Shown here: in pieces, positions 51,311-60,699 of the stretch | Position numbering within the stretch: the stretch's first letter is position 1 | Layout of the letters: each line of letters begins with the position of its first letter | Assembly (NCBI GenBank): GCA_016793015.1 | Contig: JAEUJD010000135.1 | Coordinates: 1-64,000, forward strand | Direction of reading: 5' to 3' | Length of the DNA: 64,000 bases | From: Phycisphaerales bacterium | GTDB lineage: Bacteria; Planctomycetota; Phycisphaerae; Phycisphaerales; UBA1924 | Translations under genes and position numbers: made by a program | The notes under the pieces: generated by a model | Databases searched by the model: none | Told to the model about the DNA's origin: nothing | The model's input: only the letters and a program-made list of their open reading frames with translations

Positions 51311-53070
51311 TGCGAAGCATCGGCCTGCTTGGCGGCTGCCTGCTTGGCATCGGCCTGCTTGGTATCGGCTCTGACCTGTGCCGGAGTGGCCGCAGCGGTT
51401 GCCGCGGGCTTGGCGGTATCGGCGGGGGGTGTTGCTTCGGTGCTCGGCTTGGATTCGGACTTCTTCGCTGAGGCGACGGCGCTCTTCTGCGCTGTGTTTT
51501 CTTTGACGATCGGGTTCCCCTTTTCGTCGAGCGAGTAGCCCGCGAGTTCGAGCTTGGGCTTTTCCCAGCCGCCCGCGAGAACTTCCGAGGGGGTTGGATC
51601 GCGGAGCAGAATGGTGCGACCCGCATCGGCACCGGCGAGGATCTCGGCGAAAGTGTCGGAGCGTTTGCCCAGCTTGATCGGGATGCGCTCGTAGCGCCCG
51701 GATTTCTGGGCGTACACGAAGCGGACGGGTCCATCGGTAAAGACGCCCTGGACAGGAATCGCGATCGCGTTCTCGATGCGTCCCATGGTGAGGCGGGCCT
51801 CGCAACGCATGGAGGGTTTCAGGAGCGCGATGTCGTCTTCGCCTTCGATTTTGATCTTGACGGTGTATTCGCGACGATCCGGGTCGCGCCAGCCGCCGGA
51901 TTCCGCCAGGACGCCGATGGAATCGACGACCCCCTGAAAGACTTTTCCGTTCGCGGCATCCACTTTGACGGTGGCGCTCATGCCCGCCTTCACATCGCCC
52001 GCGAGGCTCTCGTGGACTTGCACCGAAGCAACCATTTCACTGGTGTCGGGGAGGACGATGAGCAACTCGTTGGGATAGACCTGGCGGCCGATTTGCAGCG
52101 GGCCTTCGTTTCCGCCCCAGCCGTTTCGGCGCATGCTCGTCGCGTAGACGACCAGCCCGGCGGACGGCGCTTTGACCGTCGAAGCATCGAGTTGCTGGCG
52201 CTGCTTGGCGAGAGAGTTTTCGCGGATGGTGAGCTGGGTGCGCTTGTTGTTGCGCTGTGCCGCCTTGCTGGCCAGGTCGATCTCGGCGTTCATCTTGACC
52301 TTGACGAGTTCGCTGTTGGCTTGTTCGAGATCGCCCTGCTTCTGCTTCTGATCCTTCGGGAACTGGAACTCCTCATAGACCTTGTCGTCCAGCTGCGACT
52401 TGATCCACGCGCTCTGGTTCTTGATGTACTCGAGTTCGTCCTTGTCCATCTCGTCCTTGGAGAGGAAGCCCTGCTCCTGGAGTTTCTGAGAGCGGATCAC
52501 TTTTTCCGCGAGACGGTCGAGTTCGAGTTTCGACTGCGACAGCGCGAGCCGGTTTGCCTCACGCTTGGTTTTCACTTCGCCTTCGAGCCACTGCTGGAGT
52601 GACAACTGCGCGAGCGTGACTTTCAATTCGGCGTTGCGGAGGTTGTTGGCGTTCTCGTTGACCTGGATGTTGTAGCCGTTCTCTGCCGCGACCAGTTCGC
52701 TCTTGGACGTTTCGATCTGGAGCAGTTGCTCGTCGATCGACGTGAGGATGCGATCGGCGTTCAGGCGCACGAGCACATCGCCTTCCTTCACGCGTGTGCC
52801 CTCGGGCAGGATCTCCTGAATAACGGCCTGCTGCTCGACGCGCGAACGGATCTCGACCTGCTTTTTGGCTTCCAGCTCGCCCGTCGCGAGGGTCGTGATA
52901 TCGAAGCTGACCCGGGAGATTTCGGCCGTGTCGGTCGTCGGGAGCATGTCCGACCCCGCCCCCTGCCCGCTCGAGGTCGAGCCGCCCCGGAGCGACCAGA
53001 CGGTCCCGGCGACGAGAACCAACGCCACACCCGCTGCGACGACCCAGGTCTTTCGCCTTGATTTGACCAT
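51298..53070 (-). CDS. HlyD/RND-type membrane-fusion (periplasmic adaptor) protein
   Basis: 590 residues from ATG at 53070 (AGGAGA upstream); the longer frame to 53127 overlaps the divergent region. One N-terminal membrane anchor (WVVAAGVALVLVAGTVWSL). Half-lipoyl motif ILPEGTRVKEGDVLVRLNAD, then a long coiled-coil hairpin (about 125-330, rich in EL-K-Q), second lipoyl half STVKAPSAGLVVYATSMRRN, and barrel strands (SVQVHESLAGDVKAGMSATV, KPSMRCEARLTMGRIENAIA). After about 530 there is a low-complexity Lys/Ala/Gln tail (KQADAKQAAAKQADASQ). It would link an inner-membrane exporter to the outer layer, but no ABC or RND partner lies in the window. Confidence 0.85.
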   Translation of the reverse strand: MVKSRRKTWVVAAGVALVLVAGTVWSLRGGSTSSGQGAGSDMLPTTDTAEISRVSFDITTLATGELEAKKQVEIRSRVEQQAVIQEILPEGTRVKEGDVLVRLNADRILTSIDEQLLQIETSKSELVAAENGYNIQVNENANNLRNAELKVTLAQLSLQQWLEGEVKTKREANRLALSQSKLELDRLAEKVIRSQKLQEQGFLSKDEMDKDELEYIKNQSAWIKSQLDDKVYEEFQFPKDQKQKQGDLEQANSELVKVKMNAEIDLASKAAQRNNKRTQLTIRENSLAKQRQQLDASTVKAPSAGLVVYATSMRRNGWGGNEGPLQIGRQVYPNELLIVLPDTSEMVASVQVHESLAGDVKAGMSATVKVDAANGKVFQGVVDSIGVLAESGGWRDPDRREYTVKIKIEGEDDIALLKPSMRCEARLTMGRIENAIAIPVQGVFTDGPVRFVYAQKSGRYERIPIKLGKRSDTFAEILAGADAGRTILLRDPTPSEVLAGGWEKPKLELAGYSLDEKGNPIVKENTAQKSAVASAKKSESKPSTEATPPADTAKPAATAAATPAQVRADTKQADAKQAAAKQADASQPAK

Positions 53071-53265
53071 GCTGGGTCTCCTGCCCGGGCGGGCTCGATC
53101 GGCGGGACGAGGATCGTTCCACTTCATCGCCGAACCGCTTACCGGCTATCGTGCTGCTGGTTGCCTCCGGATGAATCCGGGGGCAGCCGCAATACGCCTA
53201 AGGATAGCGAAGGAACGCGCGAATCCCAAGCGCGATGGCGATTGAAACGCAAAGGTTCTCCGAAA

Positions 53266-53988
53266 TTGATCACCCCGAAACGATCCGATGAACGGTGTTT
53301 GATCGTGGTCGCGGCCCCTGCGGAGGCTCGGGCGATCCTTGCGGGGTTCGGAAGCAATGCATCAATTCCAGACGAGTGGAATTCGATCAGTCTCGGCGCG
53401 AGCTTTGACCTGCTGCTCAGCGGCGTGGGCAAGGCGAATGCTGCCGGCGCGACGTCGCTGGCGATCGCGCATACCGCTCCGAGCCGGGTGCTGAATCTTG
53501 GAATCTGCGGGGCGCTGCCGCACGCGGAGCCTGTGAAGATCGGAGAGTCGGTGCTCGCGACCCGGTGCCTGCTCGCGGACGAGGGCATCGAGACTCCGAG
53601 CGGCTGGATTCCGCTTGCGAACGCGGGATTTCCCGGAGCGATCGATGCGGATTCGATCTCGCCCGATGCAACGTTCAATCAATTGCTGATGCCGCTCGCC
53701 GATCGGGCCGGGGTGATCGCGACGGTCTCCTCGTGCTCGGGCAGCGATGCTCGCGCCGAGGAAATCAGCCGGCGCTGCTCGCTCGAAGGGCTTGCGGAGG
53801 CGATGGAAGGCGCCGCGGTCGGTCTTGCCTCAGCGAGGCAAGGCACGCCGTTCGCGGAGCTGCGTGTGGTGAGCAACCGCACCGGGAACCGTGAATCACA
53901 AGGGTGGGATCTTGCCGGGGCGATCGCGGGGCTGCAATCGATCGCGGCGCAGCTTTCCGCGCTCGTCGGAACACGATCCTCGATCTGA
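53266..53988 (+). CDS. mqnB: Futalosine hydrolase
   Basis: About 240 residues. The start is uncertain: TTG at 53266 gives the usual family length with IVVAAPAEARAILAGF near the N-terminus, while the open frame reaches back to 53161. Nucleoside-phosphorylase-like fold that cleaves futalosine to dehypoxanthine futalosine in the alternative menaquinone pathway. Diagnostic block: GLAEAMEGAAVGLASARQG then FAELRVVSNRTGNRESQGWD, which is closer to MqnB than to MTA/SAH nucleosidase; also LLLSGVGKANAAGATSLAIA and VLNLGICGALP. Implies that this organism makes menaquinone by the futalosine route. Other mqn genes are not in the window. Confidence 0.85.
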   Translation: MITPKRSDERCLIVVAAPAEARAILAGFGSNASIPDEWNSISLGASFDLLLSGVGKANAAGATSLAIAHTAPSRVLNLGICGALPHAEPVKIGESVLATRCLLADEGIETPSGWIPLANAGFPGAIDADSISPDATFNQLLMPLADRAGVIATVSSCSGSDARAEEISRRCSLEGLAEAMEGAAVGLASARQGTPFAELRVVSNRTGNRESQGWDLAGAIAGLQSIAAQLSALVGTRSSI

Positions 53989-54194
53989 CACAAAATACAG
54001 CGATGTCGGCGCGTTATCGGTCGGGGCACCGACGCGTGCGGGTTGTAACCGTCGCGCCGGTTGGGTGGATCGCGCTGGGGGGTGGGGGCGAGAACACGTC
54101 GGAGCTTCCGGCCCTTGATGCGGGCGTCAAGCACCGGCGGTGTCGGGTCGATCCACTCGCGTCGCTTTCGACGACGCGGGAGGGATTGCAGCGC

Positions 54195-55328
54195 ATGGCG
54201 CTCGAATTGTTGCGAAAACTCAACTCCGTCGGGCTTATGAAGCAGCTCTCGCCGGCGATCGGCGTCGATTTCGGCGTCACGTCGCTGAAGCTGATCCAGG
54301 TGCAGCCCGGGCCGGTGCCCACCCTTATCGCCGCGGCGATGATCGACACGCCCGACGAAATGGTGGACGACCATGCGCAGCGCCTCGATTTCCAGCTTGC
54401 GCAGCTCTCCAAGCTGATCAAGAAGGGTGGTTTCCGGGGCAAGCGCATCATCTGCTCGCTCCCGAGCTGGCAGCTCTTCTGCAAGCATCTTCAGGTGCAG
54501 CGCATCGACGGCGTCCCGATGAGCCAAGTTGTCGGCGCCGCCGTCGGCCAGCAGATCGGCTGCGATCCTGGCGCGCTGGTGCTCCGCCACCGCGAGGTTT
54601 CTGCCGCCGGTTCGGCCAAGGTCGAAGTGATCGTCAACGCGGCCGCTCGCTCCGCCGTGCAGCACATGGTGCACACGATGCGCAAGAGCGGACTCGAGCC
54701 CGTGGGGATGCACAGCGAGTTCGATGCCGCGATGAAAGCGTTCGAGATCGCCGGCGGCGGCGACCAGGATGGCATCGCGCTCTATCTCGACTTCGGCGCG
54801 CACACGACGAAGGCGATGATCGGCCATGGCAAATCGATCGTCTTCGAGCGGATCATCGAAGTCGGCGGCCGCCAGCTCGACCGGGCGGTGGCGAAGCAGC
54901 TCAAGTGCAGCATGAACGAGGCGAAGCGGACGCGTCTGGCGCTCGAGCGCATGATGCCCGAGTCGCAGGCTGGTGAAGGCATGGCGATGCTGCGTGCGGC
55001 AGAGCAGGCGTCGCCGAACGATTCCGAGGTCAATCTGCGAGAGCCGCTCGAGATCCTTGCGGACGAGATCCGGATGGGTCTGCGTTATCACGACGGTCTC
55101 TTCCCCGGCAAGCGCATCGATCAGGCGGTCTTTCTCGGTGGCGAGAGCCGCCAGCAGGCGTTCAGCCGCGCAGTCGCGACTGCTCTGGGAATGAACACCA
55201 AGCTCGCCGATCCGCTCGCCAAAGTGGCGCGCACCGGTTCGGAGCCGAGTCAGGGCGTTGATCTCAAGCAGCCCCAGCCGGGCTTCGGCGTCGCTGTCGG
55301 ACTCTGTCATTGCCCCGCGGATCTCTAG
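54195..55328 (+). CDS. pilM: Type IV pilus assembly protein PilM
   Basis: 377 residues from ATG at 54195, preceded by GGGAGGG at loose spacing. An earlier ATG at 54003 would add a 64-residue Arg- and Gly-rich stretch unlike any PilM. Actin-like ATPase fold on the cytoplasmic side of the inner membrane: PAIGVDFGVTSLKLIQVQPG, RIICSLPSWQLFCKHLQVQR, DGIALYLDFGAHTTKAMIGH, FERIIEVGGRQLDRAVAKQL and RIDQAVFLGGESRQQAFSRA. The family's usual N-tail binding to PilN fits the next gene. First gene of a pilM-N-O-P-ATPase operon with 24-base spacings or overlaps. Confidence 0.88.
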   Translation: MALELLRKLNSVGLMKQLSPAIGVDFGVTSLKLIQVQPGPVPTLIAAAMIDTPDEMVDDHAQRLDFQLAQLSKLIKKGGFRGKRIICSLPSWQLFCKHLQVQRIDGVPMSQVVGAAVGQQIGCDPGALVLRHREVSAAGSAKVEVIVNAAARSAVQHMVHTMRKSGLEPVGMHSEFDAAMKAFEIAGGGDQDGIALYLDFGAHTTKAMIGHGKSIVFERIIEVGGRQLDRAVAKQLKCSMNEAKRTRLALERMMPESQAGEGMAMLRAAEQASPNDSEVNLREPLEILADEIRMGLRYHDGLFPGKRIDQAVFLGGESRQQAFSRAVATALGMNTKLADPLAKVARTGSEPSQGVDLKQPQPGFGVAVGLCHCPADL

Positions 55329-55352
55329 TTCCTGTTCCGGAAAGGTCACACC

Positions 55353-56156
55353 ATGAACCCGTTTCTTCGACAGAACAACGAGGCACCCGCCGGGACGAGC
55401 TTCCTCCCCGAAGATTACGTCGAGCGGCAGAGCTCGTCGCGTGCGAACGCCCTCGCGCTCACGCTCTTTGCCATCGTCATGGTGGTCGTCATCGCGGCGT
55501 TCTTCGTCACGACGCGCCGGTGGGAGACCGTGCGCGCCGAGCAGAGCAAGATCAACGAGCTGTACGCTCAGGAAGCCAAGAAGATCGAGCAGCTCAAAGC
55601 GCTCGAGTCGCAGCGATCGCAGATGCTCGATAAGGCCGAGATCACCACGGCTCTCACCGAGCGTATCCCGCGGAGCGCGCTGCTCGAGCAGATCGTGAAC
55701 CGCTGCCCCGACGATTCGCTCGCGTTCTCTGAACTGGAACTCAAGAGCAAACGCATCGAACCGCCCAAGGAAATGCCCAAGACTGACGGCAAAGCGCCGA
55801 CCGTCAAGTCGCTGACCGATGCCAAGAAGGACCCGGGCAGCGAGAAGAAGGATCCGATCCGGGCGCCCAAATTTGAGTACACGCTCACGATCAACGGGCT
55901 TGCGCAGCGCAACACCGACGTGACCGATTTCCTGGCCAAGCTGGGCGAGTGCAACCTGCTCGATCGCCCCGATCTGCCGTTCATCGACACGGTCAAGATC
56001 GATCAGACGACGTTCCGGAAGTTTCAGATCACGGCCGGTCTGAACGCCACGGTCGACGCCCGGATGTTGCAACCGATGGCGAGGGCTGAAAAGAACGAAC
56101 CCGTCAAGGGGCCCGTGAAGGCGACCGCCGGTGCGGACACAAAGGCCAACGACTGA
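55353..56156 (+). CDS. pilN: PilN-like pilus assembly protein
   Basis: 267 residues. A 30-residue cytoplasmic N-tail with FLPEDYVERQSSSRAN (the PilN motif that docks in PilM is a similar N-L-L-P or F-L-P stretch) precedes one membrane segment (about 33-55, ALALTLFAIVMVVVIAAFFV) and a periplasmic coiled coil (EQSKINELYAQEAKKIEQLK). The rest is a ferredoxin-like PilN domain (EYTLTINGLAQRNTDVTDFL). Longer than the usual 180-200 residues because of a Lys/Pro-rich loop (PPKEMPKTDGKAPTVKSLTD). Forms the inner-membrane alignment platform with PilM and PilO. Confidence 0.82.
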   Translation: MNPFLRQNNEAPAGTSFLPEDYVERQSSSRANALALTLFAIVMVVVIAAFFVTTRRWETVRAEQSKINELYAQEAKKIEQLKALESQRSQMLDKAEITTALTERIPRSALLEQIVNRCPDDSLAFSELELKSKRIEPPKEMPKTDGKAPTVKSLTDAKKDPGSEKKDPIRAPKFEYTLTINGLAQRNTDVTDFLAKLGECNLLDRPDLPFIDTVKIDQTTFRKFQITAGLNATVDARMLQPMARAEKNEPVKGPVKATAGADTKAND

Positions 56157-56180
56157 ACACGTCCACCGGAGTGAACACCC

Positions 56181-56726
56181 ATGCGATTCGGATTTCGCGA
56201 ACTCGTGCTCATGCTCATCCTTCTCGCGGTGCCGCTGTCGAGCTACTGGCTCGTCTTCCGCCCCGTGAACGCCGAGATCGAACTGGCCAAGGCCGAGGTC
56301 GATCTGAAGCGTGACCGCCTCAGCAAGCTGCGAGAGGAAACCTCGCGCAACGCCGACCTCGAAAAGGAAAATAAGGACATCGCCGCGAGCATCGATGCCT
56401 TCGAGGCCAAGCTCCCGAGCAAGAAAGAACTGGACGCGATCGTGCGCCAGGTCTCGGAGCTTGCAACGCAGCAGGGCCTGAGCTCACCGACGGTGAAGAG
56501 CCTCAAGGCGGTGAAGGCCGCGATGTACATGGAGCAGCCGCTGGAGCTGTCGCTGCAGGGGAACTTCCGATCGTTCCACGACTTTGTGCGCAAGCTCGAG
56601 CAGTTGCCCCGGATCACCAAGATCCCCGACTTCAAGCTGAAGCGGGCGACGGACAAGAACGGCGACATGCTGGCCACGTTCACACTGAGCATCTACTACG
56701 TTGACGAAGGGGCAAAGACACAATGA
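56181..56726 (+). CDS. pilO: PilO-like pilus assembly protein
   Basis: 181 residues. Short cytoplasmic start, membrane segment (about 7-27, ELVLMLILLAVPLSSYWLVF), coiled coil (KRDRLSKLREETSRNADLEK), then the PilO periplasmic ferredoxin-like domain: VSELATQQGLSSPTVKSLKA, QPLELSLQGNFRSFHDFVRK and LEQLPRITKIPDFKLKRA. This is the normal PilO layout. The stop overlaps the next start by four bases (ATGA). Confidence 0.88.
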   Translation: MRFGFRELVLMLILLAVPLSSYWLVFRPVNAEIELAKAEVDLKRDRLSKLREETSRNADLEKENKDIAASIDAFEAKLPSKKELDAIVRQVSELATQQGLSSPTVKSLKAVKAAMYMEQPLELSLQGNFRSFHDFVRKLEQLPRITKIPDFKLKRATDKNGDMLATFTLSIYYVDEGAKTQ

Positions 56727-57415
56727 GCGCCGCCAACAAGGAAAAACGTCTCCCCGGCGAGGTTGCTCCCGGTGAAGGACAGGCGATGCCCGGAGCGTTT
56801 GCTGCGGGAATGGCGATCGGTGATGCGCACGGTCTTTCCGCCGCCCCACGCACGCGATTCCATACGCAGCACGTGATCATTGTCACGACGCTCGCGCTCT
56901 CGGTGGCGCTGATCTACGGCATGCGTCGCTACGGCATGCAGTCGGGTCTCAAGTTCAATATCGCCGATCTCAGCTACAAGCGGGATGAATCGCAGCACCG
57001 GCGCGCCGAGGGCTTCCAGCGTGTGATGGCCGAGCTCAACGCGATGAACCACCAGAGCACCGAGGGCGTGCGTCTGAATCCGTTCAAGCTGATGGGCGCC
57101 GAGGCCGGTGATGCCAAAGCCGAGCCGACCCCACGCGACGACAGCGCGGACATCGCGCGGCGCAAATCCGAGGAACGCAGCAAGAAGCTCGCGGACGAAC
57201 TTGCGACCTTCAAGCTCGGCAGCATCATGAAGGGGCGCGTGCCGCTGGCGCGTATCAACGACGAACTGGTTCGGGTGGGCGACCGGGTCGGCGAGAATTT
57301 CACGGTCGTCTCGATTCAGCCGCTCAGCGTGACGTTCGAGGCCGACGGCAAGAAGTTCACGATCGAGCTTGCCGAAGAAGGCGCCGCCAAGCCCAGGCCA
57401 GCCAAGGCGAAGTGA
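56723..57415 (+). CDS. PilP/GspC-like pilus assembly protein
   Basis: 230 residues, start overlapping pilO. A 48-residue Gly/Ala-rich cytoplasmic region, one membrane segment (about 50-66, HVIIVTTLALSVALIYGM) and a charged periplasmic stretch lead to a C-terminal beta domain: LGSIMKGRVPLARINDELVR then VGDRVGENFTVVSIQPLSVT. The pattern G-x-x-x-x-x-x-x-x-I-N-x-x-x-V-x-x-G-D-x-V-x-x-x-x-V-x-x-I is that of PilP and GspC HR domains, which contact the secretin. True PilP is a lipoprotein; this one has a membrane helix instead, as in GspC. No secretin gene is in the window. Confidence 0.72.
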   Translation: MSAANKEKRLPGEVAPGEGQAMPGAFAAGMAIGDAHGLSAAPRTRFHTQHVIIVTTLALSVALIYGMRRYGMQSGLKFNIADLSYKRDESQHRRAEGFQRVMAELNAMNHQSTEGVRLNPFKLMGAEAGDAKAEPTPRDDSADIARRKSEERSKKLADELATFKLGSIMKGRVPLARINDELVRVGDRVGENFTVVSIQPLSVTFEADGKKFTIELAEEGAAKPRPAKAK

Positions 57416-57481
57416 CTAGTTCCAATCTTCTCAACCCCCGCGGCCGATCGCTCAAGGCCGTCCAAACCGGATCAATCGCGC

Positions 57482-59584
57482 GTGGCCAAGTACAACATCG
57501 ACGACATTCTCAATGAGCTGGGCGTCGACAAGCCCGCTAAGGCGTTGCCCTCCAGAGGTGAAGATGCGCCCTCGCGCACCCAGCCCAAGCGGGTGAGCGT
57601 CGATGACCTCGGTTCCATGCCGGCGTCCGTGCGAGCCGCCGGACCCGATGCGCAGGAACTGGCGATGAGCCCGATCCCGGCCGTCCCCGCAAACCAGCGC
57701 ACCTACGGGGAACTTGTCAAGCTCCGTGAAGGAAGCGACTCGGGTGAACTCCCCGCCAACGACGACCCGGCTGTCAAGCAGATCCTGCCGGCAGCGCCGC
57801 GATCGTCGGTCGGAAGCGCGATGTCCGATCTCTACCGCCCCGAGCAGGTTGCTGGCGCACTCGCAAAGGGCGGCGGCGCTGACCTTGCCGAGTACCTCCT
57901 CTCCCGAGGGCTGGTTCCGGCGGATCGGATGACGGTCGCGCAGGGCGTGCTCAAGCAGTCGCCCGGACGCCGCCTCGCCGACATCCTGATCGAGCAAGGC
58001 GTCGACGAGGTCATCATTCAACGCGCCGTCGCCGAACTTGCCGGCATTCCGTTCGAGCGCATCGATCTCTCCAAGGGACTCGACGGCGGGTTCGATGGCA
58101 AGCTCCTGCAGTCGCTCACGCCCGATTTCTGCAAGAAGAACGGCGTCATCCCGCTCCGAATGGACGGCGCGCGCGGTGTGCTTGGTGTCACCCGACCCGA
58201 CGATGTCTTTCTGCTCGACGAGATCAGGGGGCGGCTGCGGGCTACCGGCATCAAGGTGGTGATGGTGACGGGCTTTGACCTGCGCGGCGCGATGGAGATC
58301 GTCGGCGCCGGCAGAGAAGAGGCCAGCGTCGATGTCTCCGAACTGCTTGCCGAGGTCAGCGAAGGCGACGTGCAGGTCGAGAAGAGAGAATCCAACGAGG
58401 TCAACCTCGAAAAGGAAGCCGCCGAGTCGCCGGTCATTCGCTACGTCAACTACATCATCCAGACCGCCGTGAAGGAAGGCGCATCGGATATCCACGTCGA
58501 GCCCGCCGAGAAGAAGCTCCGCGTGCGGTTCCGAATCGACGGCGAACTCTTCGAGATGATGAACCCGCCCGGCGCGATGTCCGCGGCGATTACCAGCCGC
58601 CTGAAGATCATGGCGAACCTCGACATCTCCGAGCGTCGCCTTCCCCAAGACGGGCGCATCCGGTGCGTTGTGCAAGGCAGAAAGCTCGACCTTCGCGTTT
58701 CCACTCTTCCCACCGGTTACGGTGAGAAGACGGTCATGCGTATTCTCGATACCAAGAGCATCAACGTCGAGCTCGACAACCTCGGTTTCCACGCCGACAC
58801 CCTCGAGGTCTGGCGCAAGATCATCGATCTGCCCCACGGCATCGTGCTTGTCACGGGTCCGACCGGCTCGGGTAAAACCACCACGCTGTACTCGTCGCTG
58901 CGTCAGCTCGACAAGAACACGATGAATATTTCGACGGTCGAAGACCCCATCGAATACCACCTCGACGGTGTCACACAGACCCAGATGCACGAGAAGATCG
59001 GCATGACCTTTGCCGCGGCGCTCAAGAGCCTGCTGCGGCAGGATCCGGACGTGATCATGCTGGGCGAAATCCGCGACATGGAAACGGCGCACATCGCCGT
59101 CCAGGCCGCGCTCACCGGCCACTTGGTGCTCAGCACCTTGCACACCAACGACGCGCCCGCGTCGATCACGCGCCTTGTCAACATCGGGCTCGAGCCGTTC
59201 CTCGTGGGTGCCGCAGTCAACGGCGTGCTCGCGCAGCGGCTGATCCGCCGTCTCTGTACCCACTGCAAAGTGGAGGAGACTCCTTCCGCCGATATGGTCG
59301 AGTATCTCACGATGCAGGGCCTGCCCACCGACAAGATGTGGGCCGCGAAGGGCTGCGAACGCTGCCGCAACACCGGATATAGCGGCCGTGTCGGCATCTA
59401 TGAACTCCTGACCGTGGACGATCAGTTGCGCGACGTCATCGCCCGCAACCCAAACGTCTCCGAGTTCCGACGCATGTGCCTCGAGCGTGGCATGGTCAGC
59501 CTCCGAATGGACGGCGTCCGCAAGGTTGCCCAGGGTTTGACCACCGTTTCGGAAGTGCTCCGCGTCACCGAAGCAAACGCGTAA
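57482..59584 (+). CDS. GspE/PilB-type assembly ATPase
   Basis: 700 residues from GTG at 57482. A poorly conserved 130-residue N-tail starts MAKYNIDDILNELGVDKPAK-like. GspE N1-type domain about 140-280 (LYRPEQVAGALAKGG, LADILIEQGVDEVIIQRAVA, GIPFERIDLSKGLD). The ATPase core has Walker A GPTGSGKTTT near 458, Asp box STVEDPIEYHLDGVTQ, Walker B DPDVIMLGEIRDMETAHIAV and His box LTGHLVLSTLHTNDA. A zinc tetracysteine follows: CTHC near 593 and CERC near 623, then TGYSGRVGIYELL. It powers pilus or pseudopilus extension. Downstream partner of pilMNOP; no PilT or PilC in the window. Confidence 0.93.
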   Translation: MAKYNIDDILNELGVDKPAKALPSRGEDAPSRTQPKRVSVDDLGSMPASVRAAGPDAQELAMSPIPAVPANQRTYGELVKLREGSDSGELPANDDPAVKQILPAAPRSSVGSAMSDLYRPEQVAGALAKGGGADLAEYLLSRGLVPADRMTVAQGVLKQSPGRRLADILIEQGVDEVIIQRAVAELAGIPFERIDLSKGLDGGFDGKLLQSLTPDFCKKNGVIPLRMDGARGVLGVTRPDDVFLLDEIRGRLRATGIKVVMVTGFDLRGAMEIVGAGREEASVDVSELLAEVSEGDVQVEKRESNEVNLEKEAAESPVIRYVNYIIQTAVKEGASDIHVEPAEKKLRVRFRIDGELFEMMNPPGAMSAAITSRLKIMANLDISERRLPQDGRIRCVVQGRKLDLRVSTLPTGYGEKTVMRILDTKSINVELDNLGFHADTLEVWRKIIDLPHGIVLVTGPTGSGKTTTLYSSLRQLDKNTMNISTVEDPIEYHLDGVTQTQMHEKIGMTFAAALKSLLRQDPDVIMLGEIRDMETAHIAVQAALTGHLVLSTLHTNDAPASITRLVNIGLEPFLVGAAVNGVLAQRLIRRLCTHCKVEETPSADMVEYLTMQGLPTDKMWAAKGCERCRNTGYSGRVGIYELLTVDDQLRDVIARNPNVSEFRRMCLERGMVSLRMDGVRKVAQGLTTVSEVLRVTEANA

Positions 59585-59612
59585 TCGGGCCGCGTGCCGT
59601 CTACCGTTCCCG

Positions 59613-60662
59613 GTGAGCAGCTTTGCCCGCCCCAAAGTCGCGATCTCGCTTGGCGATCCCGGTGGCATCGGCCCCGAAGTGATCGTCAAGGCACTTGCCG
59701 ATCCGGCTTTGCGCAAGCAGGCGCACTTCCGGATCCTCGGCGCGCAGGCACCGCTCGATGCCGCGGCACACGCGGCGGGGATCGAACCCTTCTGGTGGCG
59801 TGTCAGTGCGCAGAGCCCAGCGGCCGAAACCGCCGGAGTGCACGATGTTGTCCTTCTCGACTACGAGCCAGGTGGTGTGGTACACGCCCCCCGCGCCACA
59901 AAGGCCTGCGGCGAGCTTTCTTTCCGCTTTATCGACGATGCCATCGCGCAGGTCAAGCTGCCCGTTTCCCATCCGCTGCACGCGGACGCGATTGTCACCG
60001 GCCCGATCAATAAGGCCGCGTGGGCAAAGGCCGGTCACAAGCAGTTTCCGGGACACACCGAATTGCTCGCGGATCGCTTTGGCGTCAAGCACTTCGGCAT
60101 GATGTTCCATGCCGCGGGCGAGCGCGGCTCGCCTCAGATGCCACACGATCTGAATGTCATTCTTGCGACGGCCCACATCCCGCTGATGGAAGTCCGCAAT
60201 GTTCTGACGATCGGCCGCGTTTCGGACACGATCGATCTTGGATCAGACGCGTGCAAACGGCTGGGAATCAGGAATCCGCGCATCGCCGTCTGCGGCCTCA
60301 ACCCCCACGCCGGAGAAGAGGGGCTGCTCGGTGATGAGGATCAGCGTCTCATCGAACCGGCAATCAAGATCGCGCGGAGCAACGGAATCGATGTCTCCGG
60401 CCCGTTCCCCGCCGACACAATCTTCATTTCCGCGATTCAAGGCAAGTTCGATCTGGTGGTCGCCATGTATCACGATCAGGGCCTGATCCCGGTAAAGCTG
60501 CTCGCACGCGACCGTGCGGTGAACATGACCGTCGGTCTCCCCGCGATCCGCACCAGCCCGGATCACGGAACTGCGTTCGACATTGCCGGTAAGAATCTGG
60601 CCGATCCGGGCAGCATGCGCAGCGCGATCCTGCTTGCCTTGCGGATGCTCGCGGCGCGATAG
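59613..60662 (+). CDS. pdxA: 4-hydroxythreonine-4-phosphate dehydrogenase
   Basis: 349 residues, GTG start 28 bases after the ATPase gene. NAD-dependent oxidation and decarboxylation of 4-phosphohydroxy-L-threonine to the substrate of PdxJ. Landmarks: PKVAISLGDPGGIGPEVIVK, DAIVTGPINKAAWAKAGHKQ, FPGHTELLADRFG (metal His), LATAHIPLMEVRNVL, AVCGLNPHAGEEGLLGDED (metal His), FDLVVAMYHDQGLIPVKLLA (metal His), and LPAIRTSPDHGTAFDIAGK. Full length for the family. With pdxJ at 33 kb it marks the DXP-dependent vitamin B6 route. Confidence 0.96.
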   Translation: MSSFARPKVAISLGDPGGIGPEVIVKALADPALRKQAHFRILGAQAPLDAAAHAAGIEPFWWRVSAQSPAAETAGVHDVVLLDYEPGGVVHAPRATKACGELSFRFIDDAIAQVKLPVSHPLHADAIVTGPINKAAWAKAGHKQFPGHTELLADRFGVKHFGMMFHAAGERGSPQMPHDLNVILATAHIPLMEVRNVLTIGRVSDTIDLGSDACKRLGIRNPRIAVCGLNPHAGEEGLLGDEDQRLIEPAIKIARSNGIDVSGPFPADTIFISAIQGKFDLVVAMYHDQGLIPVKLLARDRAVNMTVGLPAIRTSPDHGTAFDIAGKNLADPGSMRSAILLALRMLAAR

Positions 60663-60699
60663 GTCTCGGACGCTTCTCCTAGGATCAGCCCCCTCACCA

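Noticed and set aside
53161-53265. Longer N-terminus for futalosine hydrolase
   Set aside because: The added 35 residues are polar and not part of the family; the shorter start is preferred though not proven.
54003-54194. Earlier ATG for pilM
   Set aside because: Adds an Arg/Gly-rich stretch absent from the family; the ATG at 54195 has a purine-rich SD and the right length.
53679-56072. 797-codon minus-strand open frame
   Set aside because: Runs antisense across mqnB, pilM and pilN; no motif, no SD.
57452-59716. 754-codon minus-strand open frame
   Set aside because: Antisense of the GspE/PilB ATPase, which has all Walker and Cys motifs.
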